Origin: Patescibacteria group bacterium
Lineage (GTDB): Bacteria > Patescibacteriota > Patescibacteriia > UBA9570
Direction: 5' to 3'
DNA: 40,867 bases
Assembly (NCBI GenBank): GCA_024277435.1
Contig: JAJRVJ010000022.1
Coordinates: forward strand, 1 to 40,867
Shown piece after piece: positions 9,908 to 19,468 of this stretch (position 1 is the first letter of the stretch; each line of letters starts with the position of its first letter). The position numbers and the translations under genes are program-made. The notes beneath the pieces were generated by a model. It saw only the letters and a program-made list of their open reading frames with translations, ran no database searches and was not told the DNA's origin.

Positions 9908-11036
9908 GTATCTTCTTTACGGCATCATAACGTTGTTACCAACGTATTTGATTCGATTTAGCATTGGTAGTTTTTCATTAAATTTTCTTGATGCTATTAT
10001 CTTGATTTCATTCGCCATCTTTTTAATGCATGATTATGCTCGTATTGAGTTAGGTGGCTGGAAATACATGATGGTGTTGTTCACAATCATTGGCGGAATC
10101 GCAACTATCATCTCAACAGACCCCACTAGTGCACTAGGCATATACAAGAGCTATATTATCCTACCAATGCTTGTGGCAATCATGCTACTCACTATAAAGC
10201 CACCTCTACACCGTGTACTGTATGCACTTAGCGCGATGATAGCCTACATTGCTGCAATCGCGGTATTTCAATATGTTACTGGCTATGGCATTCCTGCACC
10301 ATGGAATGAACCTGGAATGGAATATCGCATTACCAGTGTATATGATTATCCAAATGCCGTAGGCCTAATGTTTGCTCCAATACTTGCCATGATCATGGCC
10401 TGGTCGCTACATATTGGCAGACACCGATTAGCGTTTGTGCAATTATCATTTCTTGGCCTCCTTGTATTATTTATGGCAAAAACTGATGGAGCGATTATTG
10501 CCGTTTCTGCAGCCTTCGTTTTTAGTACGTTGTTTACAAAATATCGATGGTTGATTGTAGGTACCGGAGTTATCGCGATGATTGCAGCATTCGCGTGGCA
10601 ACCAACCCGGGACATTCTATTATTTCAAGATGCATCAGGGGAAGTGCGATTAGCATTATGGGAAGGTACATGGAATTTATTACAAGATCGCCCACTGTTT
10701 GGTGCTGGCTTAGCAAGTTTTTCCGAACTGTATGCAAACTATAAATTAGATCGCCACGTAGAGCTGTTATTGTACCCACACAATATATTCCTAGATTTTT
10801 GGGTAGAGCTGGGCTTAGCGGGGCTAATATGGCTTCTGATGGCCCTAATTGGGTTCTTTAAACGTCTGTTTACGGCACAATCACCAGAACGTATTGTACT
10901 TATGGCCGGAATGGTAGCAATTCTTGTGTATGGACTAGTTGATGTACCATATTTTAAAAATGATTTGGCCGTGATCTTTTGGATTATTCTTACATACAGT
11001 AGTGTAATTTCTTGGAAGAAAAAACGAACAGCGTAA
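9882..11036 (+). CDS. Second O-antigen ligase/polymerase-like membrane protein
   Basis: Multi-TM; LWEGTWNLLQDRPLFGAGLASFSELYANY. ORF opens at 9846; MLKHLPKSEY start near 9882 preferred. Confidence 0.8.
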   Translation: MLKHLPKSEYLLYGIITLLPTYLIRFSIGSFSLNFLDAIILISFAIFLMHDYARIELGGWKYMMVLFTIIGGIATIISTDPTSALGIYKSYIILPMLVAIMLLTIKPPLHRVLYALSAMIAYIAAIAVFQYVTGYGIPAPWNEPGMEYRITSVYDYPNAVGLMFAPILAMIMAWSLHIGRHRLAFVQLSFLGLLVLFMAKTDGAIIAVSAAFVFSTLFTKYRWLIVGTGVIAMIAAFAWQPTRDILLFQDASGEVRLALWEGTWNLLQDRPLFGAGLASFSELYANYKLDRHVELLLYPHNIFLDFWVELGLAGLIWLLMALIGFFKRLFTAQSPERIVLMAGMVAILVYGLVDVPYFKNDLAVIFWIILTYSSVISWKKKRTA

Positions 11037-11236
11037 TTGTTATTTATGATACACAACCAAACCAATGGCATTTACATACGTTCATTTTGCACATACTTAA
11101 ACCAGGAAAATCGATCCTTTATACAAATGGGTTGATTCTATCCGATATTTCTATTGGCGATGTTGATAATATGTTGCCATTAAAAAACGTTACCACTGTA
11201 ATTGTAACGCTCAATTTGACTGAAGGAGTTCACTAA
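11012..11236 (+). CDS. Short hypothetical ORF (TTG start), uncertain
   Basis: Overlaps the end of the previous gene; no recognised motif; co-directional. Confidence 0.3.
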   Translation: MEEKTNSVIVIYDTQPNQWHLHTFILHILKPGKSILYTNGLILSDISIGDVDNMLPLKNVTTVIVTLNLTEGVH

Positions 11237-11287
11237 AATTAGATCCTTTATTGAGGCTACCAACACTTTCTGTAACTTCATCCAGTC

Positions 11288-11316
11288 TTTACAAGGGCCC
11301 TATTTTCTGCTATAAT
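11288..11316 (+). promoter_or_regulatory. Sigma70-like promoter for the amidase gene
   Basis: TTTACA(11288-11293)-17 bp-TATAAT(11311-11316). Confidence 0.65.
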
Positions 11317-11370
11317 TTTTAACTACAGGCTAGCCATACGGCCAATCTGTAAAAAACAAAAACACATACT

Positions 11371-13164
11371 ATGCGATCACTTAAATTAAATCTACAATTC
11401 GTAGCTGCTTTTTCCTTCTTATTTGTATTGCTTACGGCTATAGCTGTAACAAATACAGTTACCGCAGATGAAGCAGGAACTGTAGCTGAAACCATTAGCC
11501 ATTCACCAACAGATGAAGAATTATCATCTGTTTTATTTTCAGCAGAAAATACTAGCGCAGAATACACCTCTCCAATCTTTGATGCGCAATTTGAATTTAA
11601 TGGTCTTGGCTTAACTTGGAACGGTCCTGAGAATGCTGATGTTACTTTTTATATTAAAACCGACGTAAGTGACTGGGAAACCCTTCCAATGATGGGTAAT
11701 GAATCGAAAGATAAGGTGGAGGCATTTGTATCGCACCCGTTATTTATTTCTGGGAAACAAGTTCGGTATCGTATTACAGGAGCAGATATAGCGCACGTAC
11801 GTAATGTACGCATTACCTATTTCGACTCCACTACAGCGCCAGAAGTTTCACTACTGCAAAATGTTACATCAAGTATGCAGCGCAATCTAACAGGTAAGAC
11901 ATCTGTTAATGTTATTTCTCGAGAAGAGTGGGGAGCTAATGAATCTTATCGTGTATGGGAACCGGAATATATGGAACCACAAAAATTTATTGTGCATCAT
12001 ACTGCTGGTAGTGATGGTGGTAGTGATCCTGCATCTACAGTGCGTGGAATCTATTATTGGCATGCCATAGTACTTGGCTGGGGTGATATTGGTTATAATT
12101 ATATTGTCGACCAACAAGGTAATGTATATGAAGGGCGCTATGATGGCGATGCTACACCAAAAGGCAAGCTAGTGGTTGGTGCACATACCTATGATTCTGA
12201 GAATGCTCTTAATTATAATTACTATGCCGGCGGCGTAGCCATTTTAGGATGCTTTGAGGAAGGAGCTTGTGGCTCAGGAGATGAATATAACGATGATATA
12301 CATAACTCCCTTACAAATTTACTAGCGGAGAAGTCTGTAGAGTTTGGCATTAAGCCAAATGGAAAGAGTGTGCTATTTGGTAACTCAACAAAAAATATTG
12401 TTGGTCATGGTGATGTAGATAGTACATCGTGTCCCGGCAACTTAGTACATGATAAATTAAAAAGTGTTCGCAAAAAAACTGCAAAAAAATATAAAGCACT
12501 TAAAGCTAGTAAAATTAAAAACTATCACGGCGCCTTCGTAAGTGATACATTTGTGAACTCGTATCCATCTGGTAGTATCCCTGCGGTAAGTATTGTATAT
12601 AAAAACATTGGTAAAAAGGATTGGGCTGCAGAAGATATTTCTATGCAGGTAAATCTTGTAGAACGCAAAAAACGACAACGCATCTTATTAACCAAACCCG
12701 TAATAATTAATGATACTGCCACGTTCAATTTTGATTGGAATAATCTACCAAAAAAATCTGGTGACTACATTGTATCTACTCGGTTATATAGAAACGGCAA
12801 ACCAATTGCTGGAACAAATACACAATACACTATTACCGTTACGCACCCATATCAAGTAACATTGAATTCTCATACAACACCCGCTGCCATCCTAAAAGGT
12901 TGGATACCGACAACCAAACTCAATCTTACCAATACTGGAACACGCACAATCCGTGGATCGGCTGAAGTTATCCTTAATGGTGAAGTTGAAGGCACTCTAG
13001 GTATTAAGTTACGGCCCGGTGATAGCAAAACAGCAACTATTGCACTACCATCATTATCTAGCTTAAAGCCCGGAACGCACGATATAAAGCTGTATTTACG
13101 CTATAAGGGAACAAATGTCTATGGCTCCAGAATAAGCCAGAGCATACGCGTAGATAAAAAATAA
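11371..13164 (+). CDS. Secreted PGRP/Amidase_2 N-acetylmuramoyl-L-alanine amidase with C-terminal beta-sandwich (CARDB-like) repeats
   Basis: Signal-like N-terminus; SREEWGANESYR, FIVHHTAGSDGG, GYNYIVDQQGNVYEGR, IVGHGDVDSTSCPG. Confidence 0.9.
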   Translation: MRSLKLNLQFVAAFSFLFVLLTAIAVTNTVTADEAGTVAETISHSPTDEELSSVLFSAENTSAEYTSPIFDAQFEFNGLGLTWNGPENADVTFYIKTDVSDWETLPMMGNESKDKVEAFVSHPLFISGKQVRYRITGADIAHVRNVRITYFDSTTAPEVSLLQNVTSSMQRNLTGKTSVNVISREEWGANESYRVWEPEYMEPQKFIVHHTAGSDGGSDPASTVRGIYYWHAIVLGWGDIGYNYIVDQQGNVYEGRYDGDATPKGKLVVGAHTYDSENALNYNYYAGGVAILGCFEEGACGSGDEYNDDIHNSLTNLLAEKSVEFGIKPNGKSVLFGNSTKNIVGHGDVDSTSCPGNLVHDKLKSVRKKTAKKYKALKASKIKNYHGAFVSDTFVNSYPSGSIPAVSIVYKNIGKKDWAAEDISMQVNLVERKKRQRILLTKPVIINDTATFNFDWNNLPKKSGDYIVSTRLYRNGKPIAGTNTQYTITVTHPYQVTLNSHTTPAAILKGWIPTTKLNLTNTGTRTIRGSAEVILNGEVEGTLGIKLRPGDSKTATIALPSLSSLKPGTHDIKLYLRYKGTNVYGSRISQSIRVDKK

Positions 13165-13171
13165 GAAAATA

Positions 13172-13202
13172 AAAAACACCCCGTAGAAACCGGGGTGTTT
13201 TT
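13172..13202. terminator. Bidirectional Rho-independent terminator
   Basis: AAAAACACCCCG-tagaaac-CGGGGTGTTTTT between convergent genes. Confidence 0.85.
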
Positions 13203-13213
13203 ATGAAAACTAG

Positions 13214-13429
13214 TTATCGTTTTTTACGACGTGTAGTTTTACGCTTTGCTGGCTTTCGCTTAGCCACCTTCTTTTTTGCAGGTTTACGCTTTACTGTTTT
13301 TTTCTTGGCAACTTTACGTTTGGCTGGTTTACGTTTAGCAACCTTACGTTTTGTTACTTTCTTTTTCTTCTTAGCTACCTTCTTTTTTGCAGGCTTTCGC
13401 TTGCGCGCAACTTTTTTCTTTGCTGCCAT
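13214..13429 (-). CDS. Histone H1-like Lys-rich DNA-binding protein (71 aa)
   Basis: MAAKKKVARKRKPAKKKVAKKKKKVTKRKVAKRKPAKRK repeats; strong AAGGAGGTG Shine-Dalgarno upstream. Confidence 0.85.
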   Translation of the reverse strand: MAAKKKVARKRKPAKKKVAKKKKKVTKRKVAKRKPAKRKVAKKKTVKRKPAKKKVAKRKPAKRKTTRRKKR

Positions 13430-13471
13430 ATTTTTACACCTCCTTAAAAATTAAATGGTGTTAATACTATA

Positions 13472-13501
13472 AGTATAAATTGTTTTATTTTTTTATGTCA
13501 A
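13472..13501 (-). promoter_or_regulatory. Strong sigma70 promoter for the H1-like gene
   Basis: Minus strand TTGACA(13501-13496)-18 bp-TATACT(13477-13472). Confidence 0.75.
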
Positions 13502-13612
13502 CACATTATGTAAGTTATAACAACAACAAAAAAATATTTGTAAGCTAATTTTTATTAAAAAAACTTTTTGTGTAGTGCTTTCAATGTTTTTTCACTACGG
13601 TTAGCAACAAAA

Positions 13613-13634
13613 AAACTTTTTTATAAAAAAGTTT
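13613..13634. repeat. Perfect 22-bp AT palindrome, possible terminator
   Basis: AAACTTTTTTATAAAAAAGTTT equals its own reverse complement. Confidence 0.6.
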
Positions 13635-13649
13635 CCTGTGTATAAATAT

Positions 13650-14242
13650 TTATTTTGTAAATAATGTAATAAATTTTTTTCGATACACTGCAAATAATAA
13701 AATTACATCAATAATTAATAAATATATTTGAAACGCAGAATTTTCAATATTCCAAAGTACAGTTGATGGAAGAATTAGTAATACACTAACGAAACTTGTA
13801 GGGTACGTAATTCCCGTTTCTGTTTCTGGATACCTCCATGCTTTACGAATTGTTGGGATAGCCGCAAATCCATCAGCAATGACTACTAATAATATTGCCT
13901 TACCGGTGCTTGCACAACTATCCATGCTACAACGGCGGTTAAAGAAAATGCTCCGCAGGCAAAATCAAATACCGTAAGCTTCCAATAACTTTTTTTGTTA
14001 AAAAAAGAAGCCGCAAGAACAATTAATGGCAAAAAACCTGCTAGAAAGATTCGTATAGTCACCCATATGTCTGCACCAGCTGAAATAGCGGCTCCGGTTC
14101 CAATTAATGGAGCTAGCGCCCACATTGACCAAGAAATACGGTTAGGTTTAGTTTTTCCCGAGACTGTATCACGTACATATACCGAGGCACCAGCAATAGT
14201 AATTAACGCACTTAGAATAACCAGTCAGTGTTCAAATGTCAT
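13650..14242 (-). pseudogene. Degraded multi-TM protein gene (in-frame TGA plus frameshift)
   Basis: MTFEH*LVILSALITIAGASVYVRDTVSGKTKPNRISWSMWALAPLIG...VVAWIVVQ continues in another frame as TGKAILLVVIADGFAAIPTIRKAWRYPETETGITYP. TGA at 14227-14225; frame change around 13886-13925. Confidence 0.7.
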
Positions 14243-14310
14243 AGATGTATAGTGTAGCAGAATAAAAAAAATAGAGGTGCAATTAATTGCACCTCTATTT
14301 TTTATGTGTG

Positions 14311-14383
14311 TGGACCCTAGGAGATTCGAACTCCTTACCTCCTCGGTGCAAACGAGGCGCTCTACCAAATGAGCTAAGGGCCC
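14311..14383 (-). tRNA. tRNA-Ala(UGC)
   Basis: Cloverleaf GGGCCCT.../AGGGTCC; anticodon loop TTTGCAC; T-arm GGAGTTCGAATCTCC. Confidence 0.95.
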
Positions 14384-14386
14384 AAG

Positions 14387-14629
14387 TTAATTACCAGTTC
14401 CTCTAACGAAGATCCACTCGAGAACCGAGAATAGTCTACCAGAGAAAAATGTAAACGACAAGATAATTAATGCAATGCCGATAAGTTTGTAAAAGATGCG
14501 TGTACCTCCTTCAGCTCCTAATTTTGCTTCAGCCCAAGCAATTCTACCAAAATTTTTCATCAGCCATTCTGTAAATATAATGACTAGTACTCCAATTGTT
14601 AATAAAATTATTGCTGCAACGTATCTCAT
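14387..14629 (-). CDS. Small membrane protein, hypothetical (80 aa)
   Basis: Two TM segments; between two tRNA genes on the same strand. Confidence 0.65.
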   Translation of the reverse strand: MRYVAAIILLTIGVLVIIFTEWLMKNFGRIAWAEAKLGAEGGTRIFYKLIGIALIILSFTFFSGRLFSVLEWIFVRGTGN

Positions 14630-14656
14630 AGGATGTATTGTACCATAGAAGGTATG

Positions 14657-14730
14657 TGGGCGCTGGGGGACTCGAACCCTCGGCCTCCTCGGTGTAAACG
14701 AGATGCTCTAGCCAACTGAGCTAAGCGCCC
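14657..14730 (-). tRNA. tRNA-Val(UAC)
   Basis: GGGCGCT/AGCGCCC acceptor; anticodon loop TTTACAC. Confidence 0.95.
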
Positions 14731-14810
14731 TTCTAATACGCTCTGATTCATCAGAGCTTCATAAGATGTTACCGTAGAGTACCATCCTCTGAAGCTTTAA
14801 TGAACTAGTG

Positions 14811-14897
14811 TGCCGGGAACAGGATTTGAACCTGCACACCTGTATATTAGGCACTACCCCCTCAAGGTAGCGTGTCTACCAATTCCACCATCCCGGC
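14811..14897 (-). tRNA. tRNA-Leu(GAG)
   Basis: GCCGGGA/TCCCGGC acceptor, long variable arm, anticodon loop TTGAGGG. Confidence 0.95.
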
Positions 14898-14955
14898 CTA
14901 TATCGTACGTATTATAAATACGTAGATCTGGCCGGAATAACCGGCCAATCAGCGA

Positions 14956-15411
14956 TTAGTTATTTTCAAGAACCAACTCCTCTTTAAGACGTTTATTATA
15001 GTTGCGCAAGTAGTACAGTTTACTTCGGCTTACTTTAGCTTTCTTTACATTTTCAATTTTTTCCAACGACGGCATTGCTAAAGGAATAATTTTTTCAACC
15101 CCATAACCTTTTGATACTTTACGTACAGTAATTGTTTTAGTTTCAGGAGTTTTTCCAGACATCGCAAGAATCATACCCTCAAATATTTGAATACGATCTT
15201 TCTTACCTTCACTTACACGAATATGTAAACGTACAGTGTATCCGGCTCGTAGTTCTGGCCATTCTTGTTTCTTCACTTTTTCTTCACTTTTTTCTTCAGC
15301 AACAACATCATCAGCTGATTTCTTTTCCGCTGATTCTTTCTTTGGTTGTTCAGTAGCTTCTGACCTCACCTCTTCAGCTGCCTTTTTGTTATCTTTAGCT
15401 TCGTCTGCCAT
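14956..15411 (-). CDS. rplS: 50S ribosomal protein L19 with charged N-terminal extension
   Basis: GYTVRLHIRVSEGKKDRIQIFEGMILAMSG...SPSLEKIENVKKAKVSRSKLYYLR-type L19 core (read here as MPSLEKIENVKKAKVSRSKLYYLR), preceded by ~50 aa of Lys/Glu-rich sequence. Confidence 0.92.
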   Translation of the reverse strand: MADEAKDNKKAAEEVRSEATEQPKKESAEKKSADDVVAEEKSEEKVKKQEWPELRAGYTVRLHIRVSEGKKDRIQIFEGMILAMSGKTPETKTITVRKVSKGYGVEKIIPLAMPSLEKIENVKKAKVSRSKLYYLRNYNKRLKEELVLENN

Positions 15412-15543
15412 ACGTAAAAATATAGTTAATACACAATAAAAATGCGTCCAAAATAGCTTGCTTATGATAGAACAGTCTCTTTAATACGTCAAGAGGTGCA
15501 TATCATGAGTGTGAGATCTTTGAATAATTGCTAATATTAGCTA

Positions 15544-16470
15544 TTATTTGTTCTTATATAGCTCATCTACCAACCCCTGAAGCTTGGATGGTAATGGAGA
15601 GTAAAATTCCTGCTCTACACCATCCAGGTCTTTGAATATAAGGCGTTCTGCATGTAAAAATAGACGCTGCAAATCTGATCGAGAATGGAACTTCTTTGGA
15701 CGATATACCTCATCACCAACCACATGATTATCAATAGCATTAAGATGTACCCGAATCTGATGGGTGCGACCAGTATAGATTTGTACACGAAGCAATGCGT
15801 AATGTTGAAATTGCTCTATCACCTCATATTCTGTGCGAGCAGGTTTTCCCGAACCATCCGGATGAGCGGCCATCCGTGTTCTGTCGCGCTGGGAACGTGA
15901 AATTGATAGATCAATCTCGCCAGCTGCCTGCGACATAACGCCATGCACCAATGTTATGTAATGCTTTATTACTGTACGCTGCTGAAACTGGGATTTTAAA
16001 TGCTCAAACATTTCGGGAGTTCTTGCAATTACCATTATTCCCGAAACATCTTTATCGAGACGATGTACAATTCCTGGACGCATAGAATCATCCCCAATTT
16101 CTACTATCTCTGGATAGCGTGCTAACAAACCACTTACGAGCGTGTCGTTTTCATAATGCGCACTACCGGGATGCACAATTAAACCAGCTGGCTTATTAAT
16201 AACAATATATGTATCCGATTCTTCTAGTACTTCAAATCGAACTTTTTTGTTAGCTTGCAAAATAAACGCCGCCGTCTCTTTTAAGACAGAATCATCCACG
16301 TTGATTACATCACCCTCCCTTAAAGCGTAATGCTTCGTTACTGCGGCATCATTCACAGTGATGAGACCTGCTTTAATATGCTTTTGCAGAGTTGATCGTG
16401 AAATATCTTTAAATTGCTTTGCAACAATTCGATCAAGCCGATCACCAATTGGAGGATTAGAGATAATCAC
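15544..16470 (-). CDS. RluD-family 23S rRNA pseudouridine synthase
   Basis: S4-like N-terminus; VINKPAGLIVHPG, GIVHRLDKDVSGIMVIART, GRTHQIRVHL. Confidence 0.95.
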   Translation of the reverse strand: MIISNPPIGDRLDRIVAKQFKDISRSTLQKHIKAGLITVNDAAVTKHYALREGDVINVDDSVLKETAAFILQANKKVRFEVLEESDTYIVINKPAGLIVHPGSAHYENDTLVSGLLARYPEIVEIGDDSMRPGIVHRLDKDVSGIMVIARTPEMFEHLKSQFQQRTVIKHYITLVHGVMSQAAGEIDLSISRSQRDRTRMAAHPDGSGKPARTEYEVIEQFQHYALLRVQIYTGRTHQIRVHLNAIDNHVVGDEVYRPKKFHSRSDLQRLFLHAERLIFKDLDGVEQEFYSPLPSKLQGLVDELYKNK

Positions 16471-17221
16471 TCGACTTGGTTTTACGAATAATCTTCATTG
16501 CATCTTCTGCTTTATCAAGAATAGTGTAGAGCTTACGATCTGCTGCATCAATAGCTTGATGATGTTCTAATATTTCATATTTAATAAATTTATCAAGCGC
16601 TCCCCAATACTCACTTCCCATTAATATTACCGGCACCTTTGGCATCTTCTTTGTTTGAATAAGTGTAAGTACCTCAAATACTTCATCGATTGTTCCGAAC
16701 CCGCCAGGGAATACTACAAAAGCTTGCGAAGGACTTGTAAGCATCACTTTGCGTGTAAAGAAGTAATGAAAACCAAGTCCACGTTTTACATGCGGGTTTA
16801 CTCGTTGCTCATGTGGTAATTCAATATTCAATCCAAGAGATTCTCCACCGTTGTCGCTAGCTCCCTTATTAGCAGCCTCCATTACTCCTGGTCCACCGCC
16901 TGTGATAACAGTGTATCCCGCTTTTGCCAGCAATCCACCAAGCTTTTCAGCCTCTTTATAATAGCGCGTACCTGGTTGTGTGCGAGCCGAGCCAAATATG
17001 GTAATCTCGTTCTTCTGACCAGAGAGAAACTCATACCCATCTACCAATTCTGCCATAATACGAAAAATGCGCCATGATGCCACCCCGCCTCGTTTATTTA
17101 CATCATGTGGATGAATAATTTCACCACGACTAATAGCAATTCGCTTTTGCTCTTTCTTTGTAAGCTTTTTTGCAGGATGATATTGTTTATGTTGAGGATG
17201 TGTACCGTACTTCTTGGCCAT
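16457..17221 (-). CDS. LOG-family protein (TIGR00730-like, putative nucleotide phosphoribohydrolase)
   Basis: TIFGSARTQPGTRYYKEA, VITGGGPGVMEAANKGA, FVVFPGGFGTIDEVFEVLTLIQT. Confidence 0.93.
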   Translation of the reverse strand: MAKKYGTHPQHKQYHPAKKLTKKEQKRIAISRGEIIHPHDVNKRGGVASWRIFRIMAELVDGYEFLSGQKNEITIFGSARTQPGTRYYKEAEKLGGLLAKAGYTVITGGGPGVMEAANKGASDNGGESLGLNIELPHEQRVNPHVKRGLGFHYFFTRKVMLTSPSQAFVVFPGGFGTIDEVFEVLTLIQTKKMPKVPVILMGSEYWGALDKFIKYEILEHHQAIDAADRKLYTILDKAEDAMKIIRKTKSSDYL

Positions 17222-17269
17222 ATGATAGAATGTATCAGATTATTAAAGACAGTTGTTATCATACCATAA

Positions 17270-18739
17270 ATGCTAAAAAATATGTCAGCAAAACTACTCA
17301 CCGATTATCATTTTCATCCCAATCTATCAAAATCTGACTATCGAGCATATCGAAAGGCCCGTATGCTATGGCAACGGTTCGCTGAAAAACAGGTTGATGT
17401 TGTTGTAATTACGGAACATGTATTTAAGAATCCGGAACGTGCTTATCGAATCATGGAGGAAACGCGGCCAGATGATGCCACTACGATTATCTTTCCAGGG
17501 ATTGAAGGGCTAACAGCTGAGGGAGTTGATTTCATCATCTTTACAAAAGACACATCAATCTATGAACATCAAAAATTAATGGTTCCTAAACAGCTTGATG
17601 TATTTGGAATGATTACCTATGTACAAAAGTATGACCATCTATTCGCCAGCATCGCCCACCCATTTAGCCCTGGGCACTCTGGATTAGTAAATCATATTGG
17701 TTTAGAAGCTGGCAAGCGAGCTGTTAATGAGCTTGGGGCAATGGAAATATCTAATCCGTGCTTCCGTGGCCTTATCCGAGTAATGGATGTAACGCGGTTT
17801 AGTCTAATCAAAAAACGGCAACGCAAATGGATGGATATGACACGTCAGGTTCCAGAAGATTTTTTTGATGCAAGCAAAATACAATTGTATACTGGTGGCT
17901 CCGACGCTCATGTCATTGTAGAAATTGGTAGCGGCCTACTTGTTCCACATGATGGGGAGCTCACGCACGATAATATATTCAATACCATTACACATAATAC
18001 ATCTACCGAGTTTCAAGAAACCGACGAGCCAATCTATTTTTGGTTGGGATTATATAAATCATATAGCGTTGCTATTGAATCACTTACTAAAGCCTTTCGC
18101 CTATATGAAGGTAGATTATATCAACAAGATGATAAGTTTACTAATTTTTATAGTGAGGCTGAAAAAGAAGCTGTATTAGCATTGCGAAAAAAACGCGTAG
18201 AAATTCTTAAGCCAATGCTTAATTTCCTAACGTACTTTCATGTAACGCCGCGCTTACTGAATATTATTGCGATGGCATCAGTTGTAAGCGGCTTTGTTCT
18301 ACTTTATAGCCACGTATTACTTGGTAGCGCACTATTTGTAATATACTTAAGCTGCACCAGCATTACAGGTGCCTTGGCTCGATATCAAGATACCGAATCA
18401 GAAGCTGGAGCCATTATGAAGATCGCTGTACATTACGTAGCGTTACTCACGCCAATTCTTACTACCATATGGAATGAATGGGGTGATCCATTTTGGGCTG
18501 CACTATACCTGGGCGTGTACACAATTATGCTGTGGCAAATTATTACCTTAAATCAAATCGGACAACCAATTCGTTTAGTTATCCGATCTAAATATTTTAT
18601 TATCGGAGCAATCTTTCTTTACGCAATAACCGATATAAACATCATTACCGAATTACTCATCGGGTTCTCTGTATACATGGTTATTATGAATGCTTGGATG
18701 CTCTTCCGGCTACGGGCAGCGCTACAACAGCAGTCCTAG
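17270..18739 (+). CDS. PHP-domain protein fused to C-terminal CDP-alcohol phosphatidyltransferase-like TM domain
   Basis: PHP motifs DYHFHPN, TEHV, IAHPF, GGSDAHV. C-terminal multi-TM region contains GALARx8Gx3Kx3H aligned to DGx2ARx8Gx3Dx3D. Confidence 0.75.
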   Translation: MLKNMSAKLLTDYHFHPNLSKSDYRAYRKARMLWQRFAEKQVDVVVITEHVFKNPERAYRIMEETRPDDATTIIFPGIEGLTAEGVDFIIFTKDTSIYEHQKLMVPKQLDVFGMITYVQKYDHLFASIAHPFSPGHSGLVNHIGLEAGKRAVNELGAMEISNPCFRGLIRVMDVTRFSLIKKRQRKWMDMTRQVPEDFFDASKIQLYTGGSDAHVIVEIGSGLLVPHDGELTHDNIFNTITHNTSTEFQETDEPIYFWLGLYKSYSVAIESLTKAFRLYEGRLYQQDDKFTNFYSEAEKEAVLALRKKRVEILKPMLNFLTYFHVTPRLLNIIAMASVVSGFVLLYSHVLLGSALFVIYLSCTSITGALARYQDTESEAGAIMKIAVHYVALLTPILTTIWNEWGDPFWAALYLGVYTIMLWQIITLNQIGQPIRLVIRSKYFIIGAIFLYAITDINIITELLIGFSVYMVIMNAWMLFRLRAALQQQS

Positions 18740-19452
18740 TTGATTTCTAGCAACTCAACTTCAAATGTAAGTGTAGAATTTGCTGGAATAGTACCTACCG
18801 CTCTACTTCCATATCCAAGATCTGGAGGAATTACTAATGTGCGAGTACCGCCTACAGCCATACCGGCTACTCCCTCATCCCATCCTGCAATTACTTGTCC
18901 AGCTCCTAAATCAAATTCAAACGGCGTGCCTCTATCACGAGAACTATCAAATTGAGTTCCATCATCAAGTGTTCCTACATAATGTACCGATACTTCATCG
19001 CCAGCTTGAGCCACTTGACCGTCTCCCACAACATCATCGATGTAACGTAAGCCTGTTTCAGTTTCTATAGATACTTCATCTCGTTCAACACGAACCTCGG
19101 TAACGTCTGCCGGGTTATCTTCACACGTTCTTGCTACTTCATCCCAACATTGATCACCGCCACAATCACAGCCCTCTGTAAAAGCCTGTGTACATATCAC
19201 TCCCGAATCAGCAGCGGCTGCACAACTATCTACACATCCGTTAGAAAATGTTTTCCACGTTCCTCCAGATTCCTCACAATCAGTAATTTGGGTCTGTTCA
19301 GAATTTGTTGGTGCATTGACGTTACTATTCTCTGTTACGGTTGTTTCGTTTGTATTCTTATTTTCATTAACTGTACTGGTAGTCGAGGTACAGCCAGCTG
19401 TTACAGCGATAGCAGTAATAATTATTCCTAACGTAATAAGCGATTTGTTCAT
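18736..19452 (-). CDS. Lipoprotein with Cys-rich segment and C-terminal FKBP-type peptidyl-prolyl isomerase
   Basis: Lipobox [72 protein letters not shown]. Confidence 0.93.
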   Translation of the reverse strand: MNKSLITLGIIITAIAVTAGCTSTTSTVNENKNTNETTVTENSNVNAPTNSEQTQITDCEESGGTWKTFSNGCVDSCAAAADSGVICTQAFTEGCDCGGDQCWDEVARTCEDNPADVTEVRVERDEVSIETETGLRYIDDVVGDGQVAQAGDEVSVHYVGTLDDGTQFDSSRDRGTPFEFDLGAGQVIAGWDEGVAGMAVGGTRTLVIPPDLGYGSRAVGTIPANSTLTFEVELLEIN

Positions 19453-19468
19453 AGTGTGTGTAATTTAA

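Noticed and set aside
13203-13454. Plus-strand ORF rich in Phe/Leu/Arg
   Set aside because: Exact antisense of the Lys-rich H1-like gene; AAA/AAG codons read as TTT/CTT. Artefact.
13650-14242. TGA as a sense codon (alternative genetic code)
   Set aside because: queA, the SpoIID gene and the 8474 gene appear to end at TGA at natural C-termini, and no other gene here needs TGA as sense. The locus also has a frameshift, so pseudogenisation is simpler.
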